This document shows positions 43,735-55,602 of a DNA stretch of 64,000 bases, in pieces. Position 1 is the first letter of the stretch. Every line of letters starts with the position of its first letter. This DNA is from Ligustrum vulgare. Taxonomy: Eukaryota > Streptophyta > Magnoliopsida > Lamiales > Oleaceae. The stretch lies in NCBI GenBank assembly GCA_963555705.1, contig OY743183.1, forward strand, positions 29,423,932-29,487,931. The letters are read 5' to 3'. Made by a program: the position numbers and the translations under genes. The notes under the pieces were generated by a model. The model saw nothing but the letters and a program-made list of their open reading frames with translations, had not been told where the DNA came from and did no database searches.

Positions 43735-44819
43735 TTGATGGAATTTTGTAATTCTGATTTTGATAAATTTTGTGAAAACAATGCCATCTTTAGACATAAA
43801 ACCGCTCCTTACACACCACAACAAAATGGAGTGGCTAAAGGATGAACAAAACACTTTTGGATAAAGATGCATAATGGTTGGTTCTGGTCTTCCTAAAAGT
43901 TTTCTAGGTGAAGTTGTGTTACTGCATGTTATATTGTTAACTTGACTCCTTTTGTGTCTTTGAATGATAAAACAATTGCTGAAATGTGGAGTGATCATCT
44001 TGTTGACTATTCTCATTTGAAAATTGTTGCATGTGATACCTATTCACATCAAAATGTAGATAAGTTACAACCTAGAGCTCAAAAATGTGTTTTTCTAGGA
44101 TATCCCCTATGAGTTAAAAGTTACAGACTATGGGCTAGAGATTTAGGTGGAGTTAAGGTCATTATAAATAGAAATTGACTTTTAATGAAAATGAGATGTC
44201 TTGCCTAGGAGATAAAGAACTTTCAGAGGTGCCTAGAGCTGAAACTGACAGTGTATTACCCATCTCTGACTTAAACTTACTTACCACTATTGAAACTATT
44301 TCGGTGGAGCCAAGTAGTATTGAACTTGAAACTGTTGAACCTGAACAATAAGTTCCCCAAACTGAAACTCAGGAAACTTACCTGGGAACTGAACCTAAAA
44401 TAGGTGAAAATGAGGAATATTAGGGAACCATTGATGTTTGGGTAGTTGATAGTGTTACCTTTGCTTTCCTTAATTTTTAGGACATTTGGAGTCTGAACGT
44501 AAAACATATGAGGAGGTTGTGTCTAGTAAATATTCTAAGGAATGGACTAAGTCCATGAGTGAGGAAATGAAGTCTTTGAGGGATAACAATACTTGGGAAT
44601 TAGGTCCTAAACCAAAAGGAAGGTCCATAGTAAATTGTAAATGGATTTATAAAATAAAAGAAAAAGAGACTAAAGCTAAACCTATTAGGTTTAAAGTCAA
44701 GTTGGTTACTAAAGGGTTTACACAAAAAGGTGTAGATTAGAATGAAATTTTCTCCCATGTGGTTAAATATACTGCTATTAGAGTTATTTTAGCTCTAGTT
44801 ACTCATTTTGACTGGAAAC
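43735..44819 (+). pseudogene. Second copia pol, integrase and start of RT
   Basis: Integrase core and C-terminal region: EFCNSDFDKFCENNAIF, TAPYTPQQNGVAKG, then (frame changes) WFWSS.FLGEVV, DYSHLKIVACDTYSHQNVD, KLQPRAQKCVFLGYP and RLWARDLGGVKV. After an acidic linker (44220-44470), RT begins: SKEWTKSMSEEMKSLRDNNT, IVNCKWIYKIKEKETK, TKGFTQKGVD, a TAG at 44738, then NEIFSHVVKYTAIRVILALV and DWK at 44818. The frame is cut by the Athila element at 44820 and resumes at 52889 with LEQLDVKTAF. The 5' part of the element (LTR, gag, PR) is not present. Confidence 0.88.
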
Positions 44820-46233
44820 TGATAAGTGTATTTTATACACTCATTTATATGTCCATTTTAGGATAATATGTTGTCGTTTTAGAATAAATGTTCTTGATTT
44901 GTGTGATATTTGTTTATATTGCAGAAAATATCCCAAAGTTGGCAGAATGAAGGAATTGAAGTGAATAAAGGTCAAATGGATGATAAATGAAGCATAATTG
45001 TACACATTGGAGAAGTGCACAAGGCCAATTGAGGAGAGCAATGAAGAAAAGAGAAGAAATCAGAAGTAGAGGGGCCAAATTGTCACAATTGGAAGTGACT
45101 TTGAAATAGATAAAGAATAAGGACCAACTAAAACAAAAATAAAAGTTGAAAACGCGCTGAACAAGTTTCTATTGCGCGGCCATGAGCCCCGAAGCCAAGC
45201 GTCCACTCCACAATCCAGAAATTAACAGAACTTGATTAGGTTAACTGCGCGGCCACCAGAGTTTTGCCTCTTTCCGGCCCAGGCCCATGCATGGATTTTC
45301 TCCTTGTTTTTCCTAGGTATCTTCTCCAACTACATATACAACCTAGGAGATATGAGTTCAGAACCTTTGCGCAGCCTTCCAACCACATAATCCATTGTTC
45401 TATCATTCAAGTCTTGGAGGCAAATATCAAGATAAAGGCTTCGGGATTGAAGAGTAGCAATGGGGAGCGGATTTTTGGTACAAGACTTCCTTTTCTCTTG
45501 TTAATTTGATAAACTCAATATGTGTAGTCAGTTTCATTTCTGTGTATTTACTTCTTCATTGATGAACAATTAATTCATTAGTTGGGATATTCGATGTAGC
45601 TAATTTTACACTTTTAATTCTATAAATCTAGTTTTGTGCTTTTGATTGCATGTGTTGATTTTATTTTCTGTTTAATGCACGAGTTAACTCGCGACTAATT
45701 CATGATTTAATGATTATTTTCATAATCCGAGAGGTGAGCTAACACTTAGATCTAGAAATAAAATCCGGTAATTGGATGAACGATAGAGATATATGTTCGT
45801 TATTATTGCTATCGCTACATGAATTCTTGTGTTCCAAGCATTTCGTCATTACAACCAGCTTTTCGTTAAGACGGTCGACTGCTTAGGTAGAGTTGTTTTA
45901 AACCCGAGAGGGAAATCTCATCTGCATAAGTGAATTTGATCGAGCATTATAATAATGGAAATAAAACTAGATGATTGTGATTAGAATTATTGACTATGTG
46001 AAATCGGATGTCCCAACACTCACAAACATCAATTTAGAATCCTTAAATGTCTTTTCTTTATTTTACTTTTTAGTTTAGTTCAATTCAAAAACCCCAATTC
46101 CACCGTTCAAATAAGGCGAGAACTAACACAATTTTGATACTTAATTACAATCTCTGTGGGATCGATATCCGGACTCAAAAAGTCCACTATATTAGTTAGA
46201 TGCGACATCATACACTTGCAATTTAGCACATCA
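44820..46233 (+). mobile_element. 5' LTR of the Athila-like element
   Basis: Starts tgataagtg, ends gcaatttagcacatca. It aligns with 51454-52883 over its length. aatctctgtgggatcgatatccgg near 46150 is the conserved U5-like segment that also appears, inverted and changed, at the left end of the element at 54190. Confidence 0.88.
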
Positions 46234-46239
46234 AGTTTT

Positions 46240-46740
46240 TGGCATCATTGCACTCTCTGCAAAATTAGATGCTTTGTTTGAAAAGTTAAACAATAGGGGT
46301 GAACAACTAGTGTATACAGTTTAGACTCGACTTATGTGTGATTTTTTCTTTGAAAATCATTCCACACATGATTGTCCTTTTGTATATCAGGTTCAGCCAT
46401 CTACGGATCAGGTTAATTATTGGGGAACTAATCAAATGCAGCAGAGGAGTTCATATTCTCAAGCTTATAACCCTTACTAGAACGAGCATCCAAAGTTCTC
46501 ATGGTCAAATAATAAGAGTATCCAACGCCCGAAATTTTTCCAACAACGGCAACAAGCAAATTTTCAATATCAGGAAGTTGGGAAACACAGGTCGAAGATA
46601 CTATATCCAACGTAGATTTTCCACAACAGTGAATCAAAGATCAACAGGATGAATTGAAAGAAATGGGAGATTAGATGGAGCAGTTGGAAGTTAACATGAC
46701 GGAGAGACCACTGGAACAATTACCAAAAATCTAGGTGCAA
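46240..46740 (+). pseudogene. Athila gag, C-terminal relic
   Basis: The trace reads KLDALFEKLNNRGEQLVY, a TAG, then CDFFFENHSTHDCPF, QVNYWGTNQMQQRSSYSQAY, and HPKFSWSNNKSIQRPKFFQQ. The order (degenerate CCHC knuckle, QVNY, NPY.., HP.FSWSNN) is characteristic of Athila gag. In the knuckle the second Cys is Phe (C-D-F-F), and a TAG replaces a codon before NEHPKFSW. The acidic sequence onwards to 46860 is in broken frames. Confidence 0.8.
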
Positions 46741-47260
46741 AGATCAGATGACTTCGAAAAGTTTGTTGAAACATCTGAAGAAAGGGAGGAACAACATGAA
46801 ATAGTGGGTCAACCAAAAGAAAATAGCTTCCATGAAGGGGCCATAATCCCAATATAAATAGTCCAAAATCTGGACATCAAGCTCGAGGAGATTTCAATTA
46901 AAGAGGAAGATCAATTGGGGAAAAAGGAGTTAAGCACGGAAAAGCAGACACTTAAGGGTCCTGGCTGTATATTGCAACCCTCTAGCTTCAATACTTGGGA
47001 AACAATTGATTTTGTCATTGGTAATGAGGGCATGATTGAAATCTACATATTGAAGACTGAATCGAGTGTAGAAGTCCACATATATGACATGGGCAAGGTA
47101 CAATTTTGGAGCTTAAATTCACCTTGGATCAAATTTGACCGTCACAAACAAAGAAGGTCATCAAAAGCTCTATTTAAAATTCCTTGAAAAATCAGGTAAA
47201 AAGTCGGGCTTTAGACTACAAATGGAGGTCTTGTTGGGAGGAAACCAAATTTTCTTTCCC
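46741..47260 (+). pseudogene. Athila gag linker and pol end relic
   Basis: A 90-codon open stretch (46915-47187) reads KKELSTEKQTLKGPGC and ends HKQRRSSKALFKIP; I cannot assign it firmly. It is followed by gggctttagactacaaatgg and gtcttgttgggaggaaacc, which resemble the widespread Athila pol end (A-L-x-G-R-x-P-N). The close spacing from gag to pol end shows that protease, RT, RNase H and integrase have been deleted. Confidence 0.5.
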
Positions 47261-47814
47261 TTTTATCTATTTATGGCGTTATTTATTGCTTTATATAAAT
47301 TTTAGGATTTAATTGCTTTCTTAGTTTAATTTCATGTTTGCATGATTGAGTAATCACTTTAGCATGATATTTGTTGCACCACATTTGGTAGATGATAATT
47401 GCTTCATGCTTGATTGAGTTTAAGCATCATAATCACCATTAAAATCTGGCCTAAAACATGAAAGCATAGGTTGGTGCATATTGAGCATTCATTGCATTTT
47501 CATTTCCATTGAGAATTTTATCCTAATTTTTATTCTTTATTTAAAGTCTGGCATCAACATATTTTTTATGCATTTCGAATTTCAAACTCAATTTTTGACT
47601 CCAAAACACCTTGTTATGCATGTCTCCAAATTCACCCCAACATAGCATACTACCTTTTGCATTCATTCACTTGAAATTGAACATCATACAAGCTTGCAAC
47701 AAAATCCAATCTTCCAAAAAGTAAATTTCTTCTTTACTTTGCAATTTTGCGAAATTTAAGGGTTTTCTTACTCTTTTGGATATTTTGGATTTATACATGA
47801 TTGAGTTGTGGACT
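47261..47814 (+). other. Athila 3' non-coding region, first part
   Basis: A+T-rich, with catgattgagt and tgcatgtctcc-like words usual after Athila pol. No gene. Confidence 0.4.
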
Positions 47815-49205
47815 TGTAACGATCCGAAAATTTTGACCTGCTTTATTATCCATTTTGACGTAATAAAAGTATTTTATAATTTATATAATTATTTTGGAAT
47901 GAAAAGAAACAGTAACGGGATTTAACGGAAGAAAAACATAATTTTTATTAAAAGAAAAGTTATGTCAAAAACATATTTAAGTGTCCTTTTGTTCGAGACT
48001 TTGTCTAGCACTCCCGACCTCATTTGATTACACGTCTTATATGTATGGGCTAGTTCTTGGAGTTAACTTTGAGAATATGAAAATGGCTTGTCATTCTGAC
48101 CAACGAATAGTCCTCGGTGAATTTTTAAAGTTAGTACGGTAAAAACGGTTAAACCGAAAACTGTTTTTAGTGGCATACTTTGGAATGTCATAACTTTCTC
48201 CTCGATTTTCTATTTCTTACGCCGTAAATTTCAAATTAAGTTACTCCATGAGTACTTCGAAATGGCATCAAGAAACCAAGATTTAGACCTGTTTGATACC
48301 TCGAATATGTACTTAAATGTTTCCTTCCGAAACTGAATTTTTAGCACGAGGTGGCACTCTATATTTGCTACCACCGCCATAGCTTTGATTAATCACCAAG
48401 TCTAAATATGACATCTCCTCCTTGCTTACTTCCACCTCCGGCTTTGTATGATTTAAAAACTTCCAGCTCCTACTTGTTTACATTAAAACCGTGTGACACC
48501 TCAACTTTGCAAAAGAAGCCGACTAAGGTTGAACTATTCCGTAGGCAAGTCCTTGTTCTTCTCTTGCAGCTTGACTTAGGTCTGATCTTGAATATAAGTT
48601 TTGACTTGAATATATAAATATGACTCAACGTGAATATAGGATTGACTGGTTTAATAAGTAAAACTTGCATAAATCCTGAATATGTGAGATTGACTTGTCT
48701 ATGTGCAATAGCACCTGTGCACCATACTCCACTCAATGGGAAAGTGTATGTTCATTCCACAATATATCTAATATTTCAGGTAATAATAGAAATGAAAAAG
48801 GGATTGGCGCGGGTCTTCAGACGGCGAGATAGATAGTGCTGTGCTAGGTGACGACCTGTGAGTTGTGGACTCACTGAATAAGGTCTTGTGTTTTGACCTG
48901 GGAACTTGCTATTTTATTATTGTTACTTTTTATTTTAAAGTCAAGATTTATTGAAATGTTTTATTACTTTTTAAATGAATGAATTTTATTTTAAAGTAAA
49001 GCGATTTTGAAATCCCAGTCAAGTGACGTCGTTTACGTCACCGGCTTATGAAATGAAAAAAATTATTTCCCCAATTAGTTTTGTGCACCACGTGTTGGCC
49101 TTGAATTTAAAAATAAACAAAATATCTGGCCGTGTGTCAAAAGGTGGTATCAAAGCATAATTGTTTAAAACATTTGAAAAAGTCTTGAAATTTGCGTGCG
49201 TTACA
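47815..49205 (+). mobile_element. Chromovirus-like LTR fragment with primer site, nested in Athila
   Basis: tgtaacgatccgaaaattttgacc at 47815 is a typical chromovirus LTR start. A tRNA-Met-type primer site (tggtatcaaagcat) lies at 49145 and the G+C-richer ending with gtgcgttaca at 49197-49206 follows. Between are LTR-like features (gtgacgtcgtttacgtcaccgg near 49023, a palindrome) but no protein. It looks like an LTR plus a scrap of internal sequence. Exact ends and target duplication are unclear. Confidence 0.45.
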
Positions 49206-49206
49206 G

Positions 49207-51453
49207 GACTAGGCTAGGTTTTGTTGATAGATTGATTGTGAAAAACTAGGTAACAATTTTGGGATAACTTCAAGCTTTCAATTCTAAGATTTCTCTTGAT
49301 TTTAACTAGTGCTCACTAGGTATTTGACAAAATGTTTCAGAGAGTTTCTCATCAAGTTGTTGCAAAAAAATTTGGAAAATTATCTTCAATTGATTTTGAC
49401 ATTGATTATGTGCCATTACTTCATGATTTGATCATCACAACTCACAAAACTTGGAATTGGAATGATAGGAACATCAAGGCACCGTAACAAAGTCATTGCA
49501 AGGCATTTCACTGATTTTTAGCCTTCATTGGCCACTTTTCCATCCCATTTCACGACCCCAAATGAACTCCAATTGTATTGAATTTTTCGTATGTTATAGA
49601 GGATACTATGTACTTCCATGTGTAAAAAGATGGCTTAGGAAAATTTTGATTTTTCAATATGATGTTAGGGCTTGAATATGGGTGGTCAACCGTATTTGAA
49701 AAATTTAGAATTATGCTTTATCTTTAGTTTGGGGGTTGTGGTTGTGTTTACCTCTGAATTTTTATGTTGTTCATGTGCTCTAATGCTATTTATCTCTTCT
49801 TTGCGAGGAAAACACCACTTCAAACACCTTGAACCAAATTTGGAAAAGCAAGAAAAATGTCGAAATATCCAAGAAAGTTCAAAGGAAAAGCTTCAAATAA
49901 TTACATCTTCTCTCCAAACTCGGGAAGTAGTTGAATCCCTCTCTTATGTTTTATGTATAATTGTTATATCTATTTGACATACATTGAGGGCAATGTATAG
50001 TTTTAGTTTGGGGGTGAAAATGCTATTTCATGTAAAATGCTTCATGTACTTCATTTGCTCCATTTACTTTATTATGCATCATTTAATTGGTATATATATT
50101 AAAAAATAAAAAAAAATAAAAAACTTGAAAATTTGGAAATTTTGTTGACATGTTTATTGCCTAGGAAATAGTATGAATCAAATTGTGCTTTGGCATGAGT
50201 AATTGGACAACACAAAAACATGAATTTCATTGACTAGTCATGACTTGCTTGATTTCATATTCATGCGCACATAGCCTTTGTTGGACTATCACTTGTGTAG
50301 GGTATAATTGCGCAACCTAAACTTAGGAATGATTTATCAATCACTTAACTTAGATCATTAGATAATCGTCCCTACAATAGAACCAAACAGCTCAAAAGGC
50401 TAGTTTGGGGATGGAATGGGTAGAATGTGCATGTTTTTATGGGTTGGAGGTATGTGATTCCTGGTTTTGCACTTTAGTTAAAGCAGGTCAACGGGTATAA
50501 ACAATAACCAACATAAAAATAGAAAAATGCCGAAGGTCTTATTCTACTCTTCAAAGTCTTTTTGACTCAAGCAAGTAAGTTTGTAAGGGTGTTGAAACCT
50601 GATACCCTAAACTTAACTGAGTTGGGAGTTATCTACCCAAAGCTCGTTACATGGGTCAACTAGAAAGCAAGTAGGGAGAGTGGACTTACACATAAGACCA
50701 AAATTACATCTTTAACTTTCCTTTGTCGCCTTTGTGACTCCAGTAATTAAGTCTGAGGGGTTTTCTGAATCTGGTGCCCTAAAATCGTCTGGTTTGGGAG
50801 TCACTGACCCAAAACTCGCTACAGGGATCACATAGAAAGCAAATGAGGAAAGTATTGCACAAAGATGGTAAAAGACAAGGACTATAAATAGAAAAATTCA
50901 TCCATGAAAAGAAAAAGAGAAAAATGTACGGTATAAGCCTTGTTGACTAAAATTGAGGTGTGGAATTGGGGATTGCCTACTTCTGACTTGTTGTGCATGT
51001 ATTATTCTAATTCTGTCTATCATGTGTGGTAAAATGCAATGTGAAAATTTTTTAGAAACCACCATAGATAAAAACATGGGATTTGAGAGAAAAGCAATAA
51101 GTAAAATCTTCCATGAGCGATGTAAGAAAAATCATTAGGACTCATAGGATGACTTCATGGGACTTGGGCTTGCTTTTGATTAAAATGCCACACAATGTTA
51201 AGTACATTTTTGCATAGGTATGCGTTTGACTTTGGCTATTCATACACACACTTGAATGTCAAACTCGTTATAACTAGAACTATTTTATTGTGTTGTTCAA
51301 AGTTTTATGCTAAAATGTGAAGTTGATCTAGGTTGTTGTGGTACACGGTGAACAAATTTACAAGACCAAAAACATTTGTTATTTGTATTCTGTACTTTAT
51401 AGTTTAGTTTTACTTTGTTCGATGACGAACAATAATTCTAGTTTGTGGGTATT
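49207..51453 (+). other. Athila 3' non-coding region and polypurine tract
   Basis: Two agtttgggggt(t/g) words at 49726 and 50006 follow gggcaatgtatag-type sequence, as in the long 3' untranslated region of Athila elements. The functional purine tract is gtttgtgggtattt at 51441-51454, just before the right LTR, preceded by gatgacgaacaat, also conserved near 55612 on the other strand. No gene is recognised. Confidence 0.5.
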
Positions 51454-52883
51454 TGATAAGTGTATTTTATACACTTATTTTTATATGTCCAATTTAGGAT
51501 AATATGTTGTCGTATTAGAATAAATGCTGTTGATTTGTGTGTTATTTGTTTATATTATAGAAAATATCCCAAAGTTGACAGAATGAAGGAATTGAAGTGA
51601 ATAAAGGTCAAATGGATGATAACTGAAGCATAATTGTATACATTGGAGAAGTGCACAAGGCCAATTGAGGAGAGAAATGAATAAAAGAGAAGAAATCAGA
51701 AGTATATGGGCCAAATTGTCACAATTGGAAGTTGGAGGACTTGGAAGCAAACAAAGAACGAGGACCAACTTAAACAAGAATCAAATTTGAAAATACGCTG
51801 AACAAGTTTCTACTGCGCAGCCACGAGCCCTAAAGCCTTACGACTGCTCAACAATCCTGAAATTAATAGAACCTAATTTATGTTAACTGCACAACCACCA
51901 GGGTTTTGCCTATGCATCCGCGCCTCTTTCCGACCGAGGTCCATGCGCGGATTTTCTCCTTGTTTTTCCTAGGTCTCTTCTCCAACTACATTTACAACCT
52001 AGGACGCATGAGTTCAAAACCTTTGCAGAGCCTTCTAACCACATAATTCATTGTTCTATCGTTCAATTCTTGGAGGCAAAAGTCAAGACAAAGGCTTGGA
52101 GATTGAAGATTAGCAATGGGGAGCGGATTCTTGGTGCAAGACTTCCTTTTATCTTGTAAATTTGATAAAATCAATATGTGTAGTTATTTATGTTTCCGCA
52201 TATTTACTTCTTTATTGATGAACGATTAATTCATTTGTTGGGATATTCGATGTAGCTTGTTTTACACTTTTAATTCTATAAAGCTAATTTTGTGCTATTG
52301 ACTGTATGTGTAGATTTTATTTTGTGTTTAATGTATGAGTTAACTCACGACTAATTCATGATTTAATGAGTGTTTTCATAATTCGAGATGTGAGCCAACA
52401 CTTAGATCTAGGAATAAAATCCAATAATTGGACGAATGATAGAGATATGCATTCATTATTATTGCGATCACTACATGAATTTTTGTGTTCATGCACTTAG
52501 TCATTGAGACCATCTGTTCGTTAATATGGTCGACTGCCTAGGTAGAGTTGATTTAAACCTGAGAAGGGAATTTCAAGTGGATAGGTGAATTCGATCGAGC
52601 ACTATAATAGAAATAAAACTAGATGATTGGAATTAGAAGTATTGACAATGTGAAATCGGATGTCCTAACACTCACAAACATCAATTTAGAATATTTAAAT
52701 GTCTTTTCTTTTATTTTACTTTTTAGTTTAGTTCCATTCAAAAACTCCAAATTCTACCGTTCAAATAAAACGAGAACTAACACAATTTCGATACTTACAA
52801 TCTTCGTGGGATCAATATCCGGACTTAAAAAGTCCACTTTGTTACTTAGATGCAACATCATACACTTGCGGTTTAACACATCA
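51454..52883 (+). mobile_element. 3' LTR of the Athila-like element
   Basis: Starts tgataagtgtattttatac after the purine tract and ends cggtttaacacatca. It differs from the left LTR by scattered substitutions and small indels. Confidence 0.88.
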
Positions 52884-52888
52884 GGAAC

Positions 52889-53882
52889 TAGAACAGTTAG
52901 ATGTCAAAACTGCTTTTTTACTTGGAAAGTTAGATGAGAAAATTTATATGAATCAACTTTTAGGTTTTATTGCAAAAGATAAAAATAATTTTGTGTGACT
53001 CCTGAAGAAGTATCTGTATGGTCTTAAGCACTCTCCTAGATAGTGGTATAAAAGGTTTGATACTTTTGTGTTATCTTTGAAATTTAAAAGAAGCGAATAT
53101 GACCATTGCTTATATTACAAGTTAGAATCTGAAAAATGATGAAAGAGTGTTTTTATTGCTTTATGTAGATGATATGCTGCTTATTAGTCCCTGCACGAAT
53201 CATATTAGACTTGTTAAAACTACTTTATTTTTTTAGTTTGATATGAAAATGATTGCCCTGAATCTAAACATGAATTTGAATGCATGAAAAATACGCCCTA
53301 TTCTAATGTTGTTGGCTCAATCATGTACACAATGGTCAGCACTAGACTTGATATTGCACACTGATGTTAAGTAGATATATGTCAAATCCTGGTCTTAACC
53401 ACTGGGAAGCATTAAAATGGCTTATTAGATACTTGAAAGTATTTGCAGAATTAGGATTGACTTATAGGGGAAGTTCTTATGGCTTAAAATTAAAAGGTTA
53501 TGCTGATTATGCTAATGATAGGGATAATAGAAAATCTATTACTTCCTACGTTTTTATTGTATGTGATGAATCTGTTAGCTGGAAATCACAACTTCAACAT
53601 ATTGTTGCACTTTCCACCAATGAATATGAACATATTGCTATTACTGAAGCTGTTAAAGAATTACTTTGGTTAAAAGGTTTACTTAGTAAATTAGGATATC
53701 CATGTGATTCTCCTATGTTGTATTAAAATAGTTAGTCTACCATTCATCAGTGTAAAAATCCTGTTTTTCATGAAAGAACAATGCATATTGATGTGAAACT
53801 GCATTTTCTTAGACATGTTATCTCTAATGATCTGATCACTATAGAAAATAGTCCATCTCAGTTCAATCCTGCAGATGTGGTG
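52889..53882 (+). pseudogene. Second copia pol, rest of RT and RNase H
   Basis: The copia frame resumes after the Athila insertion: LEQLDVKTAFLLGKLDEKIY, KKYLYGLKHSPR, then in broken frames LYVDDMLL. RNase H (53364-53726) is one open frame: SRYMSNPGLNHWEALKWLIR, YLKVFAELGLTY, GYADYANDRDNRKSIT, SYVFIVCDESVSWKSQLQHI, VALSTNEYEHIAITEAVKEL, LWLKGLLSKLGY. A stop at 53724 precedes the last blocks NPVFHERTMHIDVKLHFLR and FNPADV, ending near 53882 where unrelated sequence begins. The 3' LTR is missing. Confidence 0.9.
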
Positions 53883-54189
53883 ATGAGATTCGAAGCACGG
53901 AAGAAACACCGGAAAGTCCCAAACTCAGGTTGTGGTTGGACGGATGAATCATGACCCAATATTCACGACGCGATAGCTCGAAGATGCGGAATAAAGAACC
54001 ACGACTTTCGAAATGCCACAAGGAATCGCCCAATCTCCTTGATAAGTCTCTGATTTGAACGCCACAAATATTCTATCAAATATTTGATAAGTTCGATATT
54101 TGAACGCCACAAGAAATATTCTTGATAAGTTCGAAAAAAACATAGGAATCCTGGTGCGCGTCGCGATGCACCAAGAATTAATTAAATTT
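53883..54189. other. Spacer with short direct repeats
   Basis: gaacgccacaa and ttgataagttcga each occur two to three times between 54035 and 54135. No gene was recognised. Confidence 0.4.
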
Positions 54190-55587
54190 CCTTACTTGCC
54201 AAAACTCAAATTTAAATGTGATAGCGGAAGCAAGGGTCGATCCCACAAGGAACGGGAACTAATTTAATGCCATGTCAATTAGAATTATAAGGGGGGTTTT
54301 GAGTTGAAAATTGCAATTAATCTAAATAATCAAATAAAGATGTAAAATAGCTGGAATAAAAATCAAATAATAAAGAATCCTAGTTCTGAGGTTCGGTTGT
54401 GCCCTATCATAATATTGTCATTCCCCAAGCAACGCATGTACTATTTCCTTTGTTTTATTTATCACCCAGAATAATCAAAAAGCTCTAATTAATCCAAATC
54501 TTCCTTCATAATAATCAATTAGAATCAGTTCTCCAATCAGTTTAGAGTGAATGAACAACCTAGAATAAGCTCCCTAGATTTAATGCATTAACTATGTGAA
54601 AACAAGAAGAATTAGGTGAACTAAATTATCAATTACATATGCTCGAATTGATTAATCTAGATTGAATTTTCATATGGAAATATAAAATTACCAATTGCTA
54701 CTATGATTTGGATAACAAGACAAATACGAATCCAATTACCCAAATTAGCAAACATCAACACAATAATTAAAAGACAAGGCCTTAATCAATTAATACATTG
54801 TCGTGACGAAATTAATGTTCATGAGAAATCCAATAAATAAAACATAAAAACAAGAACTACGTTACGAGTTTGAGGAATGAATAATAAAATAATATGAACA
54901 CAACGTCCCCCTTGAACTAGGTTGAGAAGACTAGCCACGCATTGCCATGAAGAATTCCCCAAAAATATTGTCTTGATTCATCTTGATTTTGCCCAGAATT
55001 TCTTCTCTTCAAACCTTGATATTGGTGGCTCTCAAAATAATTCTCATCCCTCTCTTTGGTACTGAATTGCTCCTTTTATAGAGCCCAAATTCGTGCCCTA
55101 GCTTAGCCAAAAAGAAATACCAAAGATAGAGTTTAACTTGAATTAGGAAACAATTTTCCTTTTTTTCGGGCTTAAGTTACGGCTGTAATATAAGGAGTTA
55201 CGGCCGTAACTCTGTTTCTTTTCTACGCAATTGATTCACTTTTTACGGCCGTGACTTTGCATTCAATATGGCCGTGACTAACAACTTGTTACGGCCGTGA
55301 GAAACTTCCAATACGGCCGTAACTTGGTTTCTGCAGATTTTCGTGATTTTTGTTCAATCAACTGCTTACGGCCGTGACTTTCATGTTGCGGCCGTGACTT
55401 ATTTACATGCTAGGTCCTCGAACTTCCTTTTTACGTGCTTTTTGGTCCTTTTTCCTTCTTTTCTTGTCATTTGCGATCCTACACAATATAAAACATAAAA
55501 TGCATTAAGCAATACTTAATTAGGATCAAACTAACAGTAATTCGAGGCAACAAGTAAAGAAATAAAGTGCTAGTAAAGCACTTATCA
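54190..55587 (-). mobile_element. 3' LTR of the minus-strand Athila-like element
   Basis: On the minus strand it starts tgataagtgctttactagc. The left end, near gggtcgatcccacaagg (54235), corresponds to the U5 segment tgtgggatcgat of Athila LTRs. The exact left edge is uncertain within about 30 bp. Eight copies of the (T)TACGGCCGT(A/G)A motif lie at 55187-55398. Confidence 0.7.
55187..55398. repeat. Cluster of TTACGGCCGTAA palindromes, first
   Basis: Eight sites of the form acggccgt(a/g)a, two with one change in the core, occur in 212 bp, spaced 12 to 53 bp. The perfect form is a 12-bp palindrome. Between sites the sequence is unrelated, so this is a dispersed motif and not a simple tandem repeat. 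Confidence 0.8.
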
Positions 55588-55602
55588 AATCCCCCCACAC
55601 TT
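55588..55602 (-). other. Polypurine tract of the minus-strand Athila-like element
   Basis: On the minus strand gtgtggggggatt directly precedes the LTR start. The upstream sequence cgaggacgaacaatgg matches the element at 51421-51434. Confidence 0.75.

Larger units (their letters stand above)
44820..52883 (+). mobile_element. Athila-like Ty3/gypsy element nested in the copia RT
   Basis: LTRs of 1414 and 1430 bp (both tgataagtgtattttatacac ... acatca) enclose 5.2 kb. Flanks gaaac (44815-44819) and ggaac (52884-52888) are a target duplication with one later change: the copia frame DWK/LEQLD is continuous when one copy is set aside. The sequence after the left LTR (agtttttggcatcattgc) resembles the Athila primer site TTTTTGGCGCCGTTGC with decay. 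Gag and the very end of pol remain; protease to integrase are missing. A chromovirus-like LTR fragment lies inside. Confidence 0.88.

Noticed and set aside
45264..45509. 81-codon frame in the Athila LTR
   Set aside because: No domain; the other LTR copy does not preserve the frame.
47815..49205. Complete nested chromovirus element
   Set aside because: Only one LTR-like segment and a primer site are present; no gag, pol or second LTR.
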